DNA from: Apoderus coryli
Lineage: Eukaryota > Arthropoda > Insecta > Coleoptera > Attelabidae
DNA length: 64,000 bases
Assembly (NCBI GenBank): GCA_911728435.2
Contig: OU452198.1
Span: forward strand, 6,482,001 to 6,546,000
Reading direction: 5' to 3'
Below the pieces are notes generated by a model. The model ran no database searches. It was not told the DNA's origin and worked only from the letters and a program-made list of their open reading frames with translations. Positions 9,652 to 20,230 of this stretch are shown piece after piece (the first letter of the stretch is position 1; each line of letters begins with the position of its first letter). The position numbers and the translations under genes are program-made.

Positions 9652-11417
9652 TAGCTCTCCATATTTAAGTGTAAAAGTAATAATTTTATGACCTTTTTGT
9701 CATTTATCTAAAATTTATAAATATTTTTTTTATTTTAGACATCAGCTATTTTTTTTAAGTATCGGGTTTTGTTCCTTTTTCTTCTCTTTGGAGGCACTAT
9801 TTATACGTACATATTTTATATTTCAGATCTTCTACGCCAAATTCTTGTACGCAAAATAGTTGATTTTTTTTAGTACTATTATGGGATTTATTTTGCCCCC
9901 TTTTCTACTATTTATCAACGCCTATGTAAACAAAATTGTTATGCTGCGTGTTGTAGGTTATCTTATATCAAAGCTATATATAATTAGCCAATGTTTCTGT
10001 TATATTTGGAAAATATTAATTTTTTTCGTTTTTGACCCTTTTTACACTATTTTCGAACGCCTGTGTGAACCAGTTCATTTATGTAACATATTTTAGGATA
10101 TATTCTATTAGAACTATGAAAAATCATTCCGTATTTCGAATAAGCTTAGGAAGTATAATATATTTTTTCATTTTGACACCTTTTACACTATTTACGAACG
10201 CCTATGAAAACAAGTTATTTATAACACATTTTATAGGTTATATTCTATCGAAGCTATAAATAACTAGTCAATATTTCTGCTATTTTTACGAAGTACGTTT
10301 TTTTCTAACCTTTTTATCCCATTTTACACTTTATTCGTATGTCAATGTGGTCTAATTGTTTAGGTTAAATATTTTAGGTTATATTTTATTAAACGCACAA
10401 AAAATTAATCAACATTTCGGATAAGTATTTATTTTCGTACCAAATATGGTTAAAATCCGTTAAGTGGTTTTTGAGTTATCACGGATACAAAAATTTTTCT
10501 GGCCCTTCAATAGAATTTTCACGGACGCCTATGGTACATTAATTTTTGTTGTGTATTTTTAACACGAATTCAACTAGTTAAATATAAAAAAATTTACATT
10601 TAAAATATTTTTTTTGTATTTTACCCACTTTTCTACTATTTACGAATACCTATGTAAATAAAAATTTTATGCTGCATTTTGTAGGTTATCTTATATCAAA
10701 GCTATATATTTTTCTGGTATATTTGGGAAACGTTTTTTTTTTTTTTGTTTTTGATTCTGTGTGAACCAGTTCTTTTATGAGATATTTTTTAGCTTATATT
10801 GTATCAGCTATGAAAAATTATTCCATATTTCGAATAAGTTTAGGAAATATATATTTTTTATGTTTTGACCCCTTTTCCATTACTTACGAACGCCTATGAA
10901 AGTAAGTTATTTATGATACATTTTATAGGTTATATTCTATCGAAGCTATAAATAACTAGTTAATATTTCTGCTAAGTTTAAGAATTACGTTTTTTTTTAA
11001 ATCTTTTTTACCCCATTTCACACTATTTTCGAACGCCAATGTGGTCTAATATTTTACGTTCAATATTTTAGGTTATATTCAATCAAATACGTAAAAAATT
11101 ATGCAGTATTTCGGATAAGTTGAAGAACTATGAATGTTTTTAATTTTTGAAACCTCTTTTAAACCCCTTGCCTACACTCAATGTTTCCCAAAATCTAATC
11201 AGCTCCTTGCCATGTCCAATAGTATTTTTGTACCAAATTTGGTTAAAATCTGTTAAGCAGTTTTAGCGTTTTCGTGGATACAGACAGACATTTTTTTAAA
11301 ACTACTTAGGTATTTATGTACCTATAAAATGACCAAAAACAGGTATTTCCGGTGAAATAAAAAAAAAAAATCATTAAACTAATATTATATATATTACATA
11401 TGTGATATGGAGAGCTA
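9652..11417 (+). mobile_element. Dispersed element built of ~140-bp monomers (A-B-C-D twice)
   Basis: The ends are inverse copies: TAGCTCTCCATAT at 9652 and ATATGGAGAGCTA at 11405-11417. The interior holds degenerate ~140-bp monomers that share 'cgaacgcctatg', 'taggttatattcta' and 'atttcg.ataag'. Four types follow in order: A (GTAAACAAAAT, 9918), B (GTGAACCAGTT, 10060), C (GAAAACAAGTT, 10200) and D (CAATGTGGTCTA, 10340). They repeat in the same order from about 10650. The last D is followed by an end module with AAATTTGGTTAAAATC and CAGACAGACA. Other copies lie at 13988-16040, 51474-52725 (inverse), and as end modules at 13285, 22480, 29039 and 32140. No protein is encoded. Confidence 0.7.
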
Positions 11418-12340
11418 AAAATGTAATTTGTTGCTGTGTAATTGACTGAGCCTACTTAATTTTTAAAACTTTTACTGTTAAAATAAATAACGTAGGTACT
11501 AATCTGAACGTTCACGTTCACAATACTTTCCCTGTGCGGGAAATTAAAACCTATACTACGTCGCCATCTTTCAAGCGCTATAACTCCTTTCGGAAGCAAT
11601 TTCGCATTAGAAGTTTGACGTCGAATTCCCATGAAATTCACTCTAGAATTTGTGACTTACATTTGGTCCATTAGCTTATAGACAACTTTACCTTTCCCTT
11701 TTATTATGTTCTTCAAAATTATCGAATTTGGGACACCCTGTACTGTAGAAAAACTAGGTAGGTATTACAGTGTTAGATTTTGTATGTCTATGGTAATGAA
11801 AACCTGAATCAAAAATACTTACTTGTTGGCATTTTCTATAACATCTCAGATTACGGTTCACATCTGCTATCAAGGATCTCTGATGGTTTTTATTGTGATT
11901 CGGTGTGTAAATACACGAGAAAAAAAGGTACCTATATATTGTATAGGTAGATTTTATAAAGATACAGATACCTATAAAAAAATAAAACCAGCTGGCCGTT
12001 AGAGAATTTTTGTGACTATAAAACTACAATGTTAAAGTTTCACTTAAACTTTCATTTTGATTATACCTACCCTTTCCTTAAGAGAGATAAATAAATGTTT
12101 TTTTTTACTCTCCTTGAGGCACTGTTAAAAATAATTAGTAATTTTACGTTAAATTATGGTTTAAATATGTTACAACCGTAACTTAACGTAATTTTGCTAC
12201 ATCAATTGTATTTTTACATAAACTTGCCGAAATATTACATTAGTACATAGTTGTAAAATTACGCATGAAAATTACATTAAATTTCTGGTAGTTTGACGGA
12301 AAATATACCGGAATATTTCGTAAGCTTAGGTACTTATTAT
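11418..12340. other. No recognised gene
   Basis: Contains one element end, GGACACCCTGTA, near 11735 and simple AT-rich sequence. A short minus-strand frame at 11456-11641 precedes the element end but has no family motif I can defend. Confidence 0.4.
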
Positions 12341-12341
12341 A

Positions 12342-12480
12342 CAGGGTGTTTCAGAAAGACATGGCCAAAATTTTTGAGCGAGTTGGTCCTTATTTACAAA
12401 GATACAGGGTCTAAAAGATGACTGCCTGACTCAACTATGATGAATAATAAAATCGATTTTGTCAAAATTTTGTTTTTTCT
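12342..12480 (+). repeat. Partial copy of the 56.5-kb foldback element
   Basis: Begins CAGGGTGTTTCAGAAAG and continues ATGGCCAAAAT, TCCTTATTTACAAAGATACA and AAGATGACTG, as in the left arm at 56494. Only one arm is present, and it diverges after about 12445. Confidence 0.75.
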
Positions 12481-12503
12481 TACTTATCCTAGGCACTTAT
12501 TGA

Positions 12504-12567
12504 ATGACCTTGGTATATTTCCTACTAGTATGATGGCTTGAAAATCATACGAGTAGGAAATGGTCAT
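12504..12567. repeat. Imperfect inverted repeat, 64 bp
   Basis: ATGACC and TTTCCTACTAGTATGAT face ATCATACGAGTAGGAAA and GGTCAT across a 9-nt loop, with a small bulge. It looks like a short foldback remnant. Confidence 0.55.
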
Positions 12568-12880
12568 TTCATGTGAGTTTCACGCTATACTTTTTCTACG
12601 ACTGTTTTAATGATTTTGAATAAATTAAACATAATTGTTTTTCGAAACTTACCCCTGTTGGCTTAAGCCTAAATACGATAAGTTAGAAGTATTAAATTGA
12701 CTAGGTGGTGTTAAACTATATTCATTATCACTGTTTTTGTGTTTTGAAATTAGCGAAATACTTAATTATAATTATTATTCATTATAAATACCTGAACTGT
12801 CAATTTGTTGTGTTTGTATTCTCGGCGTTGCTATGGTGATTTTTCATGGCCGACGCTACTTTTGTCATTACCAGGAAATT

Positions 12881-12946
12881 TACCCGTGCGTAATAAATAT
12901 TTCCCACTAGTTGCGACTAGTGGGAAATATCTATTGTGCACGGGTA
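12881..12946. repeat. 66-bp near-perfect palindrome
   Basis: TACCCGTGC at the left end pairs with GCACGGGTA at the right. The centre CCCACTAG/CTAGTGGG is perfect around a short TTGCGA loop, with a few mismatches between. It could be a miniature inverted-repeat element with TA target sites. Confidence 0.65.
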
Positions 12947-13284
12947 GATGAAAAACAGCATTACAATGTACTACACTGTCAATTCATGATTGAACATATA
13001 ATAAATGCATTTAAAGACAGTCGTAGAAAAACGAATTTTTGTTACATATCTCTCAATTTCCTCATTCAAACACCTGAACCTGGATATTTGCATTTTGTTC
13101 AGGCACAAATAAACACCATTCGAGGCACATTTCATTGCAAATCTTGATGACTTTACAATAACAAAAAATTATTATGAACGCACCTTGAATTTTTAATAAA
13201 CCGAGTGAGTCCGTCTTTTTATAGTAAGAGTTACTAGGCAAAAAATATTTTGAGAGGGAAATATTATATGAACCTAGGTCTTCT

Positions 13285-13560
13285 TGAAAGTTAATCAGCA
13301 TCTAGACATATCCTATAGGTATAGTATTTTTGTACCAAAGTTGATTAAAATATGAGAAGTGGTTTTTGAGCTATCGTGGATACAAACAGACATAGATACA
13401 GACACACATACTAACAGAGATATTTTTTAATACTACTTATTTACGTTTATAATGACCCAAACCACGTAGTTCCGGTAGAATTAAACAAAAAAAAATTTCA
13501 TAAACCATTAGCCTTTATTATTATTATAATATTATGATATGAAAAGCTACAAAAGCACCT
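13285..13560 (+). repeat. End module of the A-B-C-D element
   Basis: Matches the right-end module at 11160-11417 in order: 'catatcctatag', 'tatttttgtaccaaa', 'gtggtttttgag', 'gtggatacaaacagacat', 'atgacccaa', 'ttccggt', and 'gatatgaaaagcta' for the terminal GATATGGAGAGCTA. The upstream monomers are missing. Confidence 0.65.
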
Positions 13561-13905
13561 TGACATTCAATTAACCTTCAGACATTCAATCCGCTTTAAT
13601 CAGCTCTGTTAATTTTTTGAAACATCGATATTTGCCGCATTGCTTCGACTGTAATTAGTGCATATCCGTTTATTTGTATTACAAAATCAAAATCAGAACT
13701 TACTGTAATTTTTAATAGAGGTGATATGTACTGTGTGGCAAACCGATCTGTAACAATGCGCCGTCGCACAGTGGTTTTTTTCAACAAACTACGTGGAAAT
13801 TATTACGAAAATAGGTATGCCTAATATATTCTTAGAATTGCATTAATGGTTAATTAGATGTAAGAAAAATACAATTGTGAATAAGATAAACAAAGCAGGC
13901 GACGA
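13561..13905. other. No recognised gene
   Basis: A 63-codon minus-strand frame (13596-13787) lies here but matches no family I know. It has no neighbouring support. Confidence 0.35.
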
Positions 13906-13910
13906 GTGAG

Positions 13911-13975
13911 GTATAAATAAAAACAGACGTGTTGGAACGCGCTCGGGGTACCATCAATTCAGTTTCGACAAGTGT
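13911..13975 (+). promoter_or_regulatory. Possible core promoter cut off by a repeat
   Basis: TATAAATA at 13911 is followed by a locally GC-richer stretch (GGAACGCGCTCGGGGTACC) and an insect initiator-like TTCAGTTTCG near 13957. The A-B-C-D repeat begins a few bases further on. The TATA-to-initiator distance of nearly 50 bp is longer than the usual ~30, which weakens the call. Confidence 0.2.
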
Positions 13976-13987
13976 GCATTAATAATA

Positions 13988-16040
13988 TTCTACCCCTTTT
14001 ACACTATTTACAAACCCCTATGAAAACAAGTTATTTATAACACATTTTATAGGTTATATTCTATCAAAGCTATAAATAACTAGTCCATATTTCTGCTATT
14101 TTTAAGAAGTACGTAAGTAGTTTTTTTCTAACTTTTTACCCCATTTTACACTTTATTCGTATGTCAATGTGGTCTAATTGTTTAGGTTAAATATTTTAGG
14201 TTATATTTAATTAAACGCACAAAAAATTATTCAACATTTCGAATAAACTTAAGAACTATTTTTTTTTTATTTTTTAACCCTCTTTTAAACCCCTTGCCTA
14301 CGCTCAATGTTAATCACCACCTATAAAGTGGTTCCAAGTTAGAGCGAATGGTGCATTGTCCGCTAAATTGCCGGTTTTGAGTGGTGTCCCGCAGGGGTCT
14401 GTACTGGGGCCATTGCTTTTTCTGGCATATATATCAGACTTAACAAGAACCATCATGTCAAACATGAGTTTCTTTGCTGATGACACCAAATTGTTTTGTA
14501 ACCCACTGCGAGACGATAATCAGTTCCAGATCGACATTGATGGGGTGGTGTCCTGGTCGGCGGTTTGGTTGATGAACTTGAATTTGGAAAAGTGTCAGGT
14601 ACTACACATCGGAACTAATAATCCCAGGACTCCATATTTCATCAATGGAAATGCCGTTAAATCTGTAAATCAGCAGAAGGATCTTGGTGTCATAGTAACA
14701 GCGGATTTGAAGTGGGAGGCCCATATTTCCGCCACAGTGAAGAAAGCTAATAGACTGTGGTATCTGATACAGAGAGCTTTCAGATCAAGATCAAACTCTC
14801 TAATATTGGAATTGTATAAATCGTATGTCAGGCCACTATTGGAATATGCCAACAGCGTTTGGTCCCCCTACTTCATTAAGGAAATAGAGTCATTGGAAAG
14901 GGTTCAGAGGAGATTCACTAAGCTACCTCATGCACTTAGCCATATACCATATGAGGAGCGATTGAGGCTTTTAAATTTGACATGTCTTTGTAATTGACGA
15001 CAACGAGGCGATCTAATTCAAACATACAAGATACTTAGTGGCTACTACTCGGTGATTCTCGATGTATTTCATCCTGCTAGAAATACTAATCTGCGTGGCA
15101 ATAGTAACAGTGACAAGGAGAGATGTGCTAGACTTCCTCGGAAGAATTTTATAACAAACAGAGTTGTATATGCATGGAATTCATTACCTGAAGAGGTGAT
15201 AATGGCGCAAACGGTTGACAGCTTTAAGAACAGGCTGAACAATTTCATGGAGGACCATGGCGATCAGTTGGTCCACTACTCGCTATAGAAGATCAGTGAG
15301 GATGACATCAATATTTCAAAAGCCTCAAATTAGGAACTGAGCAACAGTTTCATCGGTTTTAGCGTTTACTGTTTTACGACTAATAATAATAATAAATATC
15401 CTGTAGTATTTTCGTACCAAATATGGTTAAAATCCGTTAAGTGGTTTTTGAGTTATCACGGATACAAATTTTTTCTGGCCCCTTTCCACTATTTACGAAC
15501 GCCTATGAAAGTAAGTTATTTATGACACTTTTGTAGGTTATATTCTATCAAAACTATAAATAACTAGTTAATATTTCTGCTATGTTTAAGAAATACGTTT
15601 TTTTTAAATCTTTTTTACCCCATTTTACACTATTTTCGAACGCCAATGTGATCTAATATTTTATGTTCAATATTTTAGGTTATATTCAATTAAATGCGTA
15701 AAAAATTATGCAGTATTTCGGATAAGTTTAAGAACTTCGATTTCTTTCAATTTTTGAACCCTCTTTAAAATCCCTTGCCTACACTCAATATTTCCGAAAA
15801 TCTAATCAGCTCATTGCCATGTCCTATAGTCTTTTTGTACCAAATTTGGTTAAAATCTGTTAAGCAGTTTTTGTGTTTTCGTGGATACAGACAGAGATAC
15901 ATTTTTTTAAAACTTTTGTGTATAAAATGACCAAAAACAAGTATTTCCGGTGAAATTTAAAAAGCAATTTTTTCATGAAACTAATAGTCTCCATATTTAT
16001 ATATATTACGTAATATGATATGGAGAGCTAAAAAGTATGA
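13988..16040 (+). mobile_element. Second copy of the A-B-C-D element, split by a LINE
   Basis: Monomers C and D run from 13988 to 14327. The sequence then resumes at 15392 with the AAATATGGTTAAAATCCG module, another C and D, and the end module up to GATATGGAGAGCTAAAAA near 16035. Just before the end, TCTCCATAT and ATATGGAGA pair as a stem. The inverse copy at 51474-52725 shows the same region without the LINE. Confidence 0.75.
14328..15391 (+). pseudogene. CR1/jockey-type LINE, 5'-truncated, one stop codon
   Basis: Codes for the palm to the C-terminus of a reverse transcriptase: SGVPQGSVLGPLLFLAYISD, the catalytic FADD (FFADDTKLFC), KDLGVIVTADLKW, and the LEYANSVWSPY connection. A C-terminal domain follows with NFITNRVVYAWNSLPEEV and ends at 15288. 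The frame is open from 14356 to 15288 except for a single TGA at 14995-14997, so the copy is fairly young. The 3' end is a TAA microsatellite. The insertion is flanked by ATAAA (14323-14327 and 15392-15396), and the empty site can be read in the copy at 52.5 kb. The endonuclease and RT fingers are absent. Confidence 0.9.
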
Positions 16041-16109
16041 CAATCGAGGCAACAATGGTATTCTCCTTCTTATTTTTATTTATAATTAAAAAAATAATTT
16101 AAAAGGATG

Positions 16110-16370
16110 TTTTTCTGAAATTTATCAACTTTTCTGAGATTATTTGTGCTACTCCGATGACAACATGTGAGCGTGAAAGAGGTTTCTCAACCCTAAAAAG
16201 AATTAAGTGCTTTTTAAGAAGTATGATGGACCAAGATAGACTTAATGCGTTCGCTATGCTTTCAATAGAAGAAAAAAAACTTGTAGAGGAGGATATTTGA
16301 GATTTTGACGGTAAAGTTATTGAATTGTTTCCTGAACATAAAAATAGGAAACTCGATTTTAAATATAAAT
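16110..16370 (+). pseudogene. hAT transposase C-terminal (dimerisation) fragment
   Basis: The frame reads KFINFSEIICATPMTTCERE, then RGFSTLKRIKCFLRSMMDQD and RLNAFAMLSIEEK. This is the hallmark C-terminal dimerisation region of hAT transposases and related ZMYM-type domesticated proteins. A TGA at about 16298 interrupts it before DFDGKVIELF. The catalytic core and BED finger are missing, and no TIR or 8-bp duplication was found. An antisense open frame covers the same DNA and is a shadow. Confidence 0.75.
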
Positions 16371-17070
16371 TAAAATCATATGCTCTAACTTTTGTTAGTT
16401 TATTCTTTCTGTTAGCTACCACCGCATAACCTTTCAATACATTTCAAATAACTAAAGCCCTTATCGTTATCTAAATTATCCTAGACACAATTTTTACTAT
16501 ATAAATTTACATAAACAGCCAACTGCCTAATAAATTTTGAACGTATATTATGCTTTTTTAAAAAATGTCCTTTAGACAATCATACCATAATATATTATCC
16601 TTCATAATATACAACAATGTTTCTGTTATCCATGTTACCCATCTGAAAAAGCATATAGGAAACAATAGTTTATACCTAAAACAGATATTTATCTCCATTA
16701 GTAGACAGTAAGCATTTTTAATTTTATCCATCTGGTAATGTTTGTGACCGTACGCGTCGTAGTGTAGTAGAAATAAGTTTCCTTTTCATTCTAGTTGAAA
16801 TGTATGAGCATTTTGATGTTTTTCCTGATACCGAATAGTAAAATAATGTGTTCATAATTTTTTAAATTATGCTTCTAAAACGTTCTGTGCCAGACAAACA
16901 TGAAGGTATGAGCTTTGTAGTCTTTCCACAAGCTAGGTTAATTTTTAACTATAATAACGCTAGCCCAGAAGATAAATCGAGAGTTACCAAAACCAGTAAT
17001 CAGCGATGAAGGCAATATTCTGACTTATTTTTGGCAAATCCTCAGTAGTAGTAGTATAGTGCTGCATACC
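16371..17070. other. No recognised gene
   Basis: AT-rich and without element ends; nothing supported on either strand. Confidence 0.4.
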
Positions 17071-17074
17071 ATTT

Positions 17075-17240
17075 GGGGTTATCATATTATGGTGTGCAAA
17101 AGACTTTGAATGATCATCATAATATGCATCCTTTTAAATTAACAAAAGTTCAGGAGCTGAAACCCGAGGATTACCAACGTCGAAACCAATTTTGTGAAAT
17201 AGAATGCGATTTTACTTGTGCTAAAATGCACGGAAAAGAG
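17075..17240 (+). pseudogene. Mariner-like transposase fragment
   Basis: The translation holds YYGVQKTLNDHHNMHPFKLT and VQELKPEDYQRRNQFCE. This matches the linker of mariner-like transposases that connects the second helix-turn-helix to the catalytic core (compare HPYKIKLVQEL in the intact copy at 26.0-27.1 kb). The catalytic aspartates are not present downstream and no TIRs were found. Confidence 0.65.
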
Positions 17241-17449
17241 TACAATTTATTTGTCGCCCCACATCCACATAACCACGAACACTTCTCATAAACAGTTTTA
17301 TTTAAGGTACGCTTGTATGTCCGTTTTTGTGTAAGATTAACTTGCTCAATTTCTAGAATTGGTGTTGGCCGGCCAAGATTTTTTTATAGTAATTCGATCC
17401 TCAAATGTTAATTTAATATTATTTCCATTCATATATTGCACTGAATTCA

Positions 17450-17640
17450 TCTTTACCACAGTTAAAATAATAGACAGTTAGTTCTCATCGTGTCGGTACG
17501 TCTGATGTACGTGGGTACAAAGCAATTCGCCGCGCTTATAGTTATAGCATATATTGTTTGTTTATCTATGGTTATAGTATAGTATCTTATAGTATATATA
17601 GATATGGTATACATATATAGCAGTCGATACCGTTTTCAGC
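17450..17640 (+). repeat. Dispersed repeat, inverse partner at 50400-50560
   Basis: Shares AGTTAAAATAATA.ACAGTTGGTTCTCAT-like sequence, then GTACGTCTGATGT and AATTCGCCGC, with the inverse of 50400-50560. A TATAGTATAGTATCTT-type AT stretch follows in both. No coding capacity is seen. Confidence 0.65.
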
Positions 17641-18225
17641 GTCTGGTGGACCTTCTTGTCTATAGTTAATATTCGATATCTTTACTATTGTAATTGTTCA
17701 AAATCAAAACATTCACTTTATAATACACAAAAAGCGCTCGCGAAAACAAAAACAATAACACCATACGACTGATGGGTAGGGCAGCACCCCAGATATGACG
17801 TCACAAATGCGTTTAATTTCTAGTGTTACTAGCATAGCGATGCATTGCTGTCTCTGTTTTTCGCACCCGATAGCAAAGAAAACAATAGAGGTACACAAAT
17901 GTTGTATCTAAGAGCATCGTAATAATATATACGGTGCTAAGACCTACGTTCTGTTTCATTGACGTGAATAGACGGAATAGACGCGCTGCAAGAGTGATTA
18001 TAACTTAGACAGGGCCGTCTTCTAATCAAATTTTCAAATGCAAAATTTTATAGGGAACTCTAACGAATTAACACTGGTCTGATGCGAAGTAAAAAATCTG
18101 AAATTATTTTGTCTATTTCATTTTTTAGGTAGCGCACGTGCCCACGTACCCTTTTGGACCAACCGCTACTAGTGTTAACAAAAAGTACTTCAAATCGATG
18201 GGAAATCCAAAAATATAATAATATA
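17641..18225. other. No recognised gene
   Basis: Nothing supported. A short minus-strand frame at 17713-17898 has no family signal. Confidence 0.4.
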
Positions 18226-18227
18226 TA

Positions 18228-18288
18228 GGATGTTCCATTTAAAATAAGAAACTTGATATCCACTTCCGGTATAACCGGAAGTGACACA
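18228..18288 (+). repeat. CCGGAAGT-palindrome repeat, copy 2
   Basis: GTTCCATTTAAAATAAGAAA, then CACTTCCGGTATAACCGGAA. This is the clearest of three copies (3232, 18228, 19535). The core is an almost perfect palindrome around TAT. It lies just beyond the 3' end of the RTE-type LINE. Confidence 0.65.
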
Positions 18289-18389
18289 CACCAAAATATA
18301 TTAGAAATGTAGATTGTATCGACAAATGTAAAGTAGCCAAATTTTTTTGAGCTAGCACATCAAATGGTTAAAAGGAAAATGATTTTGAA

Positions 18390-19376
18390 ATCTCTCTCTC
18401 TCTAGGTGCCATCTCCGCGACGAAGATTGGCGATCATCATGGCAATTCTTATTTTGGATGCAGCTGCTCTAAAAAGCTCTATCGAGGAACATCCAAACCA
18501 CTCTCTCAAGTTTCTCAACCAGGATATCCTTCTTCTACCCACGCTTCTTGTACCTTGGATCCTTCCCTGCATTATCAATTGAAGTAAGGCGTATCTTGGT
18601 CCACGAGTCACATGGCCGAGATACTGCAGTTTTCTGCTTTTAATTGTTATTAACAACTCTCTTTCTATGTTTAGTCGCTCAAGTATTTCTAAGTTAGTTA
18701 TCCGATCGACCCATGACACCTTCAGTACTCTTCTGTACACCCACATTTCAAAAGCTTCTAGTCTTTTGGTTATTTCTGCGTTCAGAGTCCATGCCTCGAC
18801 GCCATAAAGCAGAGTGGCAAAAACATAACATCTAACTAGTCTCAGTCTTAGTTTTAGGCTTAGACCTCTATTGCACAAAACTCTTTTCATGCTATTGAAA
18901 TTGGACCTTGCTATTTCTATGCGTGCTTTTATTTCTTTCGTGTAGTCGTTATTACAAGTAACTGTTGTTCCAAGATAAGTATACTTCTCTACCTGTTCGA
19001 TGGGTTCACCTTTGACGTTTATCTGTTCGTTGTTAGACTGGGCCTTCTTTGTTATTTTCATGAACTTTGTTTTGTTTACGTTGAGTGTAAGGCCGTATTC
19101 TTCGCTATATCGAACAAGTTTGTCCATGATTCTTTGTAGATCTTCCAGGTTTTCCGTTAAAATTACGGTATCATCAGCGTATCTTAGAACAACTATAAGC
19201 ACTCCATTTACTTTTATTCCTGCACTGTCATTTTCCATTGCCCTTTTTAGAATCTCTTCAGAATAGGCATTAAACAAAATAGGTGACAGAACACAACCTG
19301 GACGTACAGCTCTCTTTATTGAGATGGTGCCAGAATTTTGTTGATCTACTTTGACGATTTGAAATCTAGAATTCAA
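18390..19376 (-). pseudogene. RTE-type LINE, reverse transcriptase C-terminal part, frame intact
   Basis: An uninterrupted 324-codon minus-strand frame (18402-19376). It opens in the palm with RAVRPGCVLSPILFNAYSEE, carries the catalytic YADD at residues 66-69 (LRYADDTVILTENL), and continues with KYTYLGTTVTCNNDYTKEIK and a long C-terminal region (RKLQYLGHVTRGPRYALLQL, RRRISWLRNLREWFGCSS). These are typical of RTE/BovB-type endonuclease-reverse transcriptases. The palm motif usually reads RQGC; here it is RPGC. The frame runs to the normal C-terminus and is followed at once by an AG microsatellite (18390-18405), the expected very short 3' end. The endonuclease and RT fingers are missing above 19376, so it is a truncated but otherwise fresh copy. 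Confidence 0.85.
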
Positions 19377-19534
19377 CTAATTTCTAATCTAAACTGTTGG
19401 TGTGCTAGCTTTAAAATTTGGTGTGCTAGGTGTCCTTTATGTGTGCTAGTATTTTGGCAACAAAATTCCACCGGCGCGGCGGGGCTAGCGTGAACCTGGG
19501 ATAGGAAATCTGAAAAAAAATAAAAAATGTGGTA

Positions 19535-19592
19535 ATTCCATTTAAAATAACGAACTAGATAGTTACTTCCGGTCTAACCGGAAGTAATGTAA
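19535..19592 (+). repeat. CCGGAAGT-palindrome repeat, copy 3
   Basis: ATTCCATTTAAAATAACGAA followed by TACTTCCGGTCTAACCGGAA. Together with copy 2 it brackets the RTE LINE at 18390-19376 in the same orientation, so the LINE may have inserted into or between such elements. Confidence 0.6.
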
Positions 19593-20230
19593 AACGGGAA
19601 ATAGTAGAACCCTTAAGTTTCAGAAATATAGGTAGGTACCTTTTGTAGTTCCCGAGAACTTTGAATTCAGGATGAATCACCCTGTATATAGGGCGCCCAC
19701 GTGCCAATGTATAATATATTAAAACGTCTGTGCTAAGTGTTATTCGATTGCACCACAACGATAGTGTCAAATTACGTTGCCATTAGTCAATCAAATCAGC
19801 AACTACTTACCTTTTTGTACCGACCGACCTTCTCATTCAATTCTAATTAAACTACCAATTAAAGTGCATTCTGTTTACTCAACGTTCTAATACTCTTATA
19901 CTTAGTTGTATAATATATATTTATGTGAGTATGGGTATATAGGAAAAAACAAATTTATACAATTATATCACTTGCGTGCGACATTACCAGTTACAGTCAA
20001 TAAAAATGTCACTTATTTCTATTAGCAGAGAGCCACCACAACTATTTATTAATTACAATCATGTACTACCGTATACAAGAGAAAACCGAGAGCTTAGACA
20101 AGTAAATTTATTTCTCTATTCAATGTAGGTAACTAGTAAGTAATGAAAGTGGCAAGTAGTGTAAGAACGGGTAAGATAGAGAAGACGCTTCTTTCATAAA
20201 TATGAGGGTGGTTTCAATTTTTAGCTCGAC
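19593..20230. other. No recognised gene
   Basis: One element end (CACCCTGTATA near 19679); otherwise AT-rich with no support for a gene. Confidence 0.4.

Noticed and set aside
16099..16437. Minus-strand frame of 112 codons
   Set aside because: Antisense of the hAT C-terminal fragment, which has clear family motifs on the plus strand.
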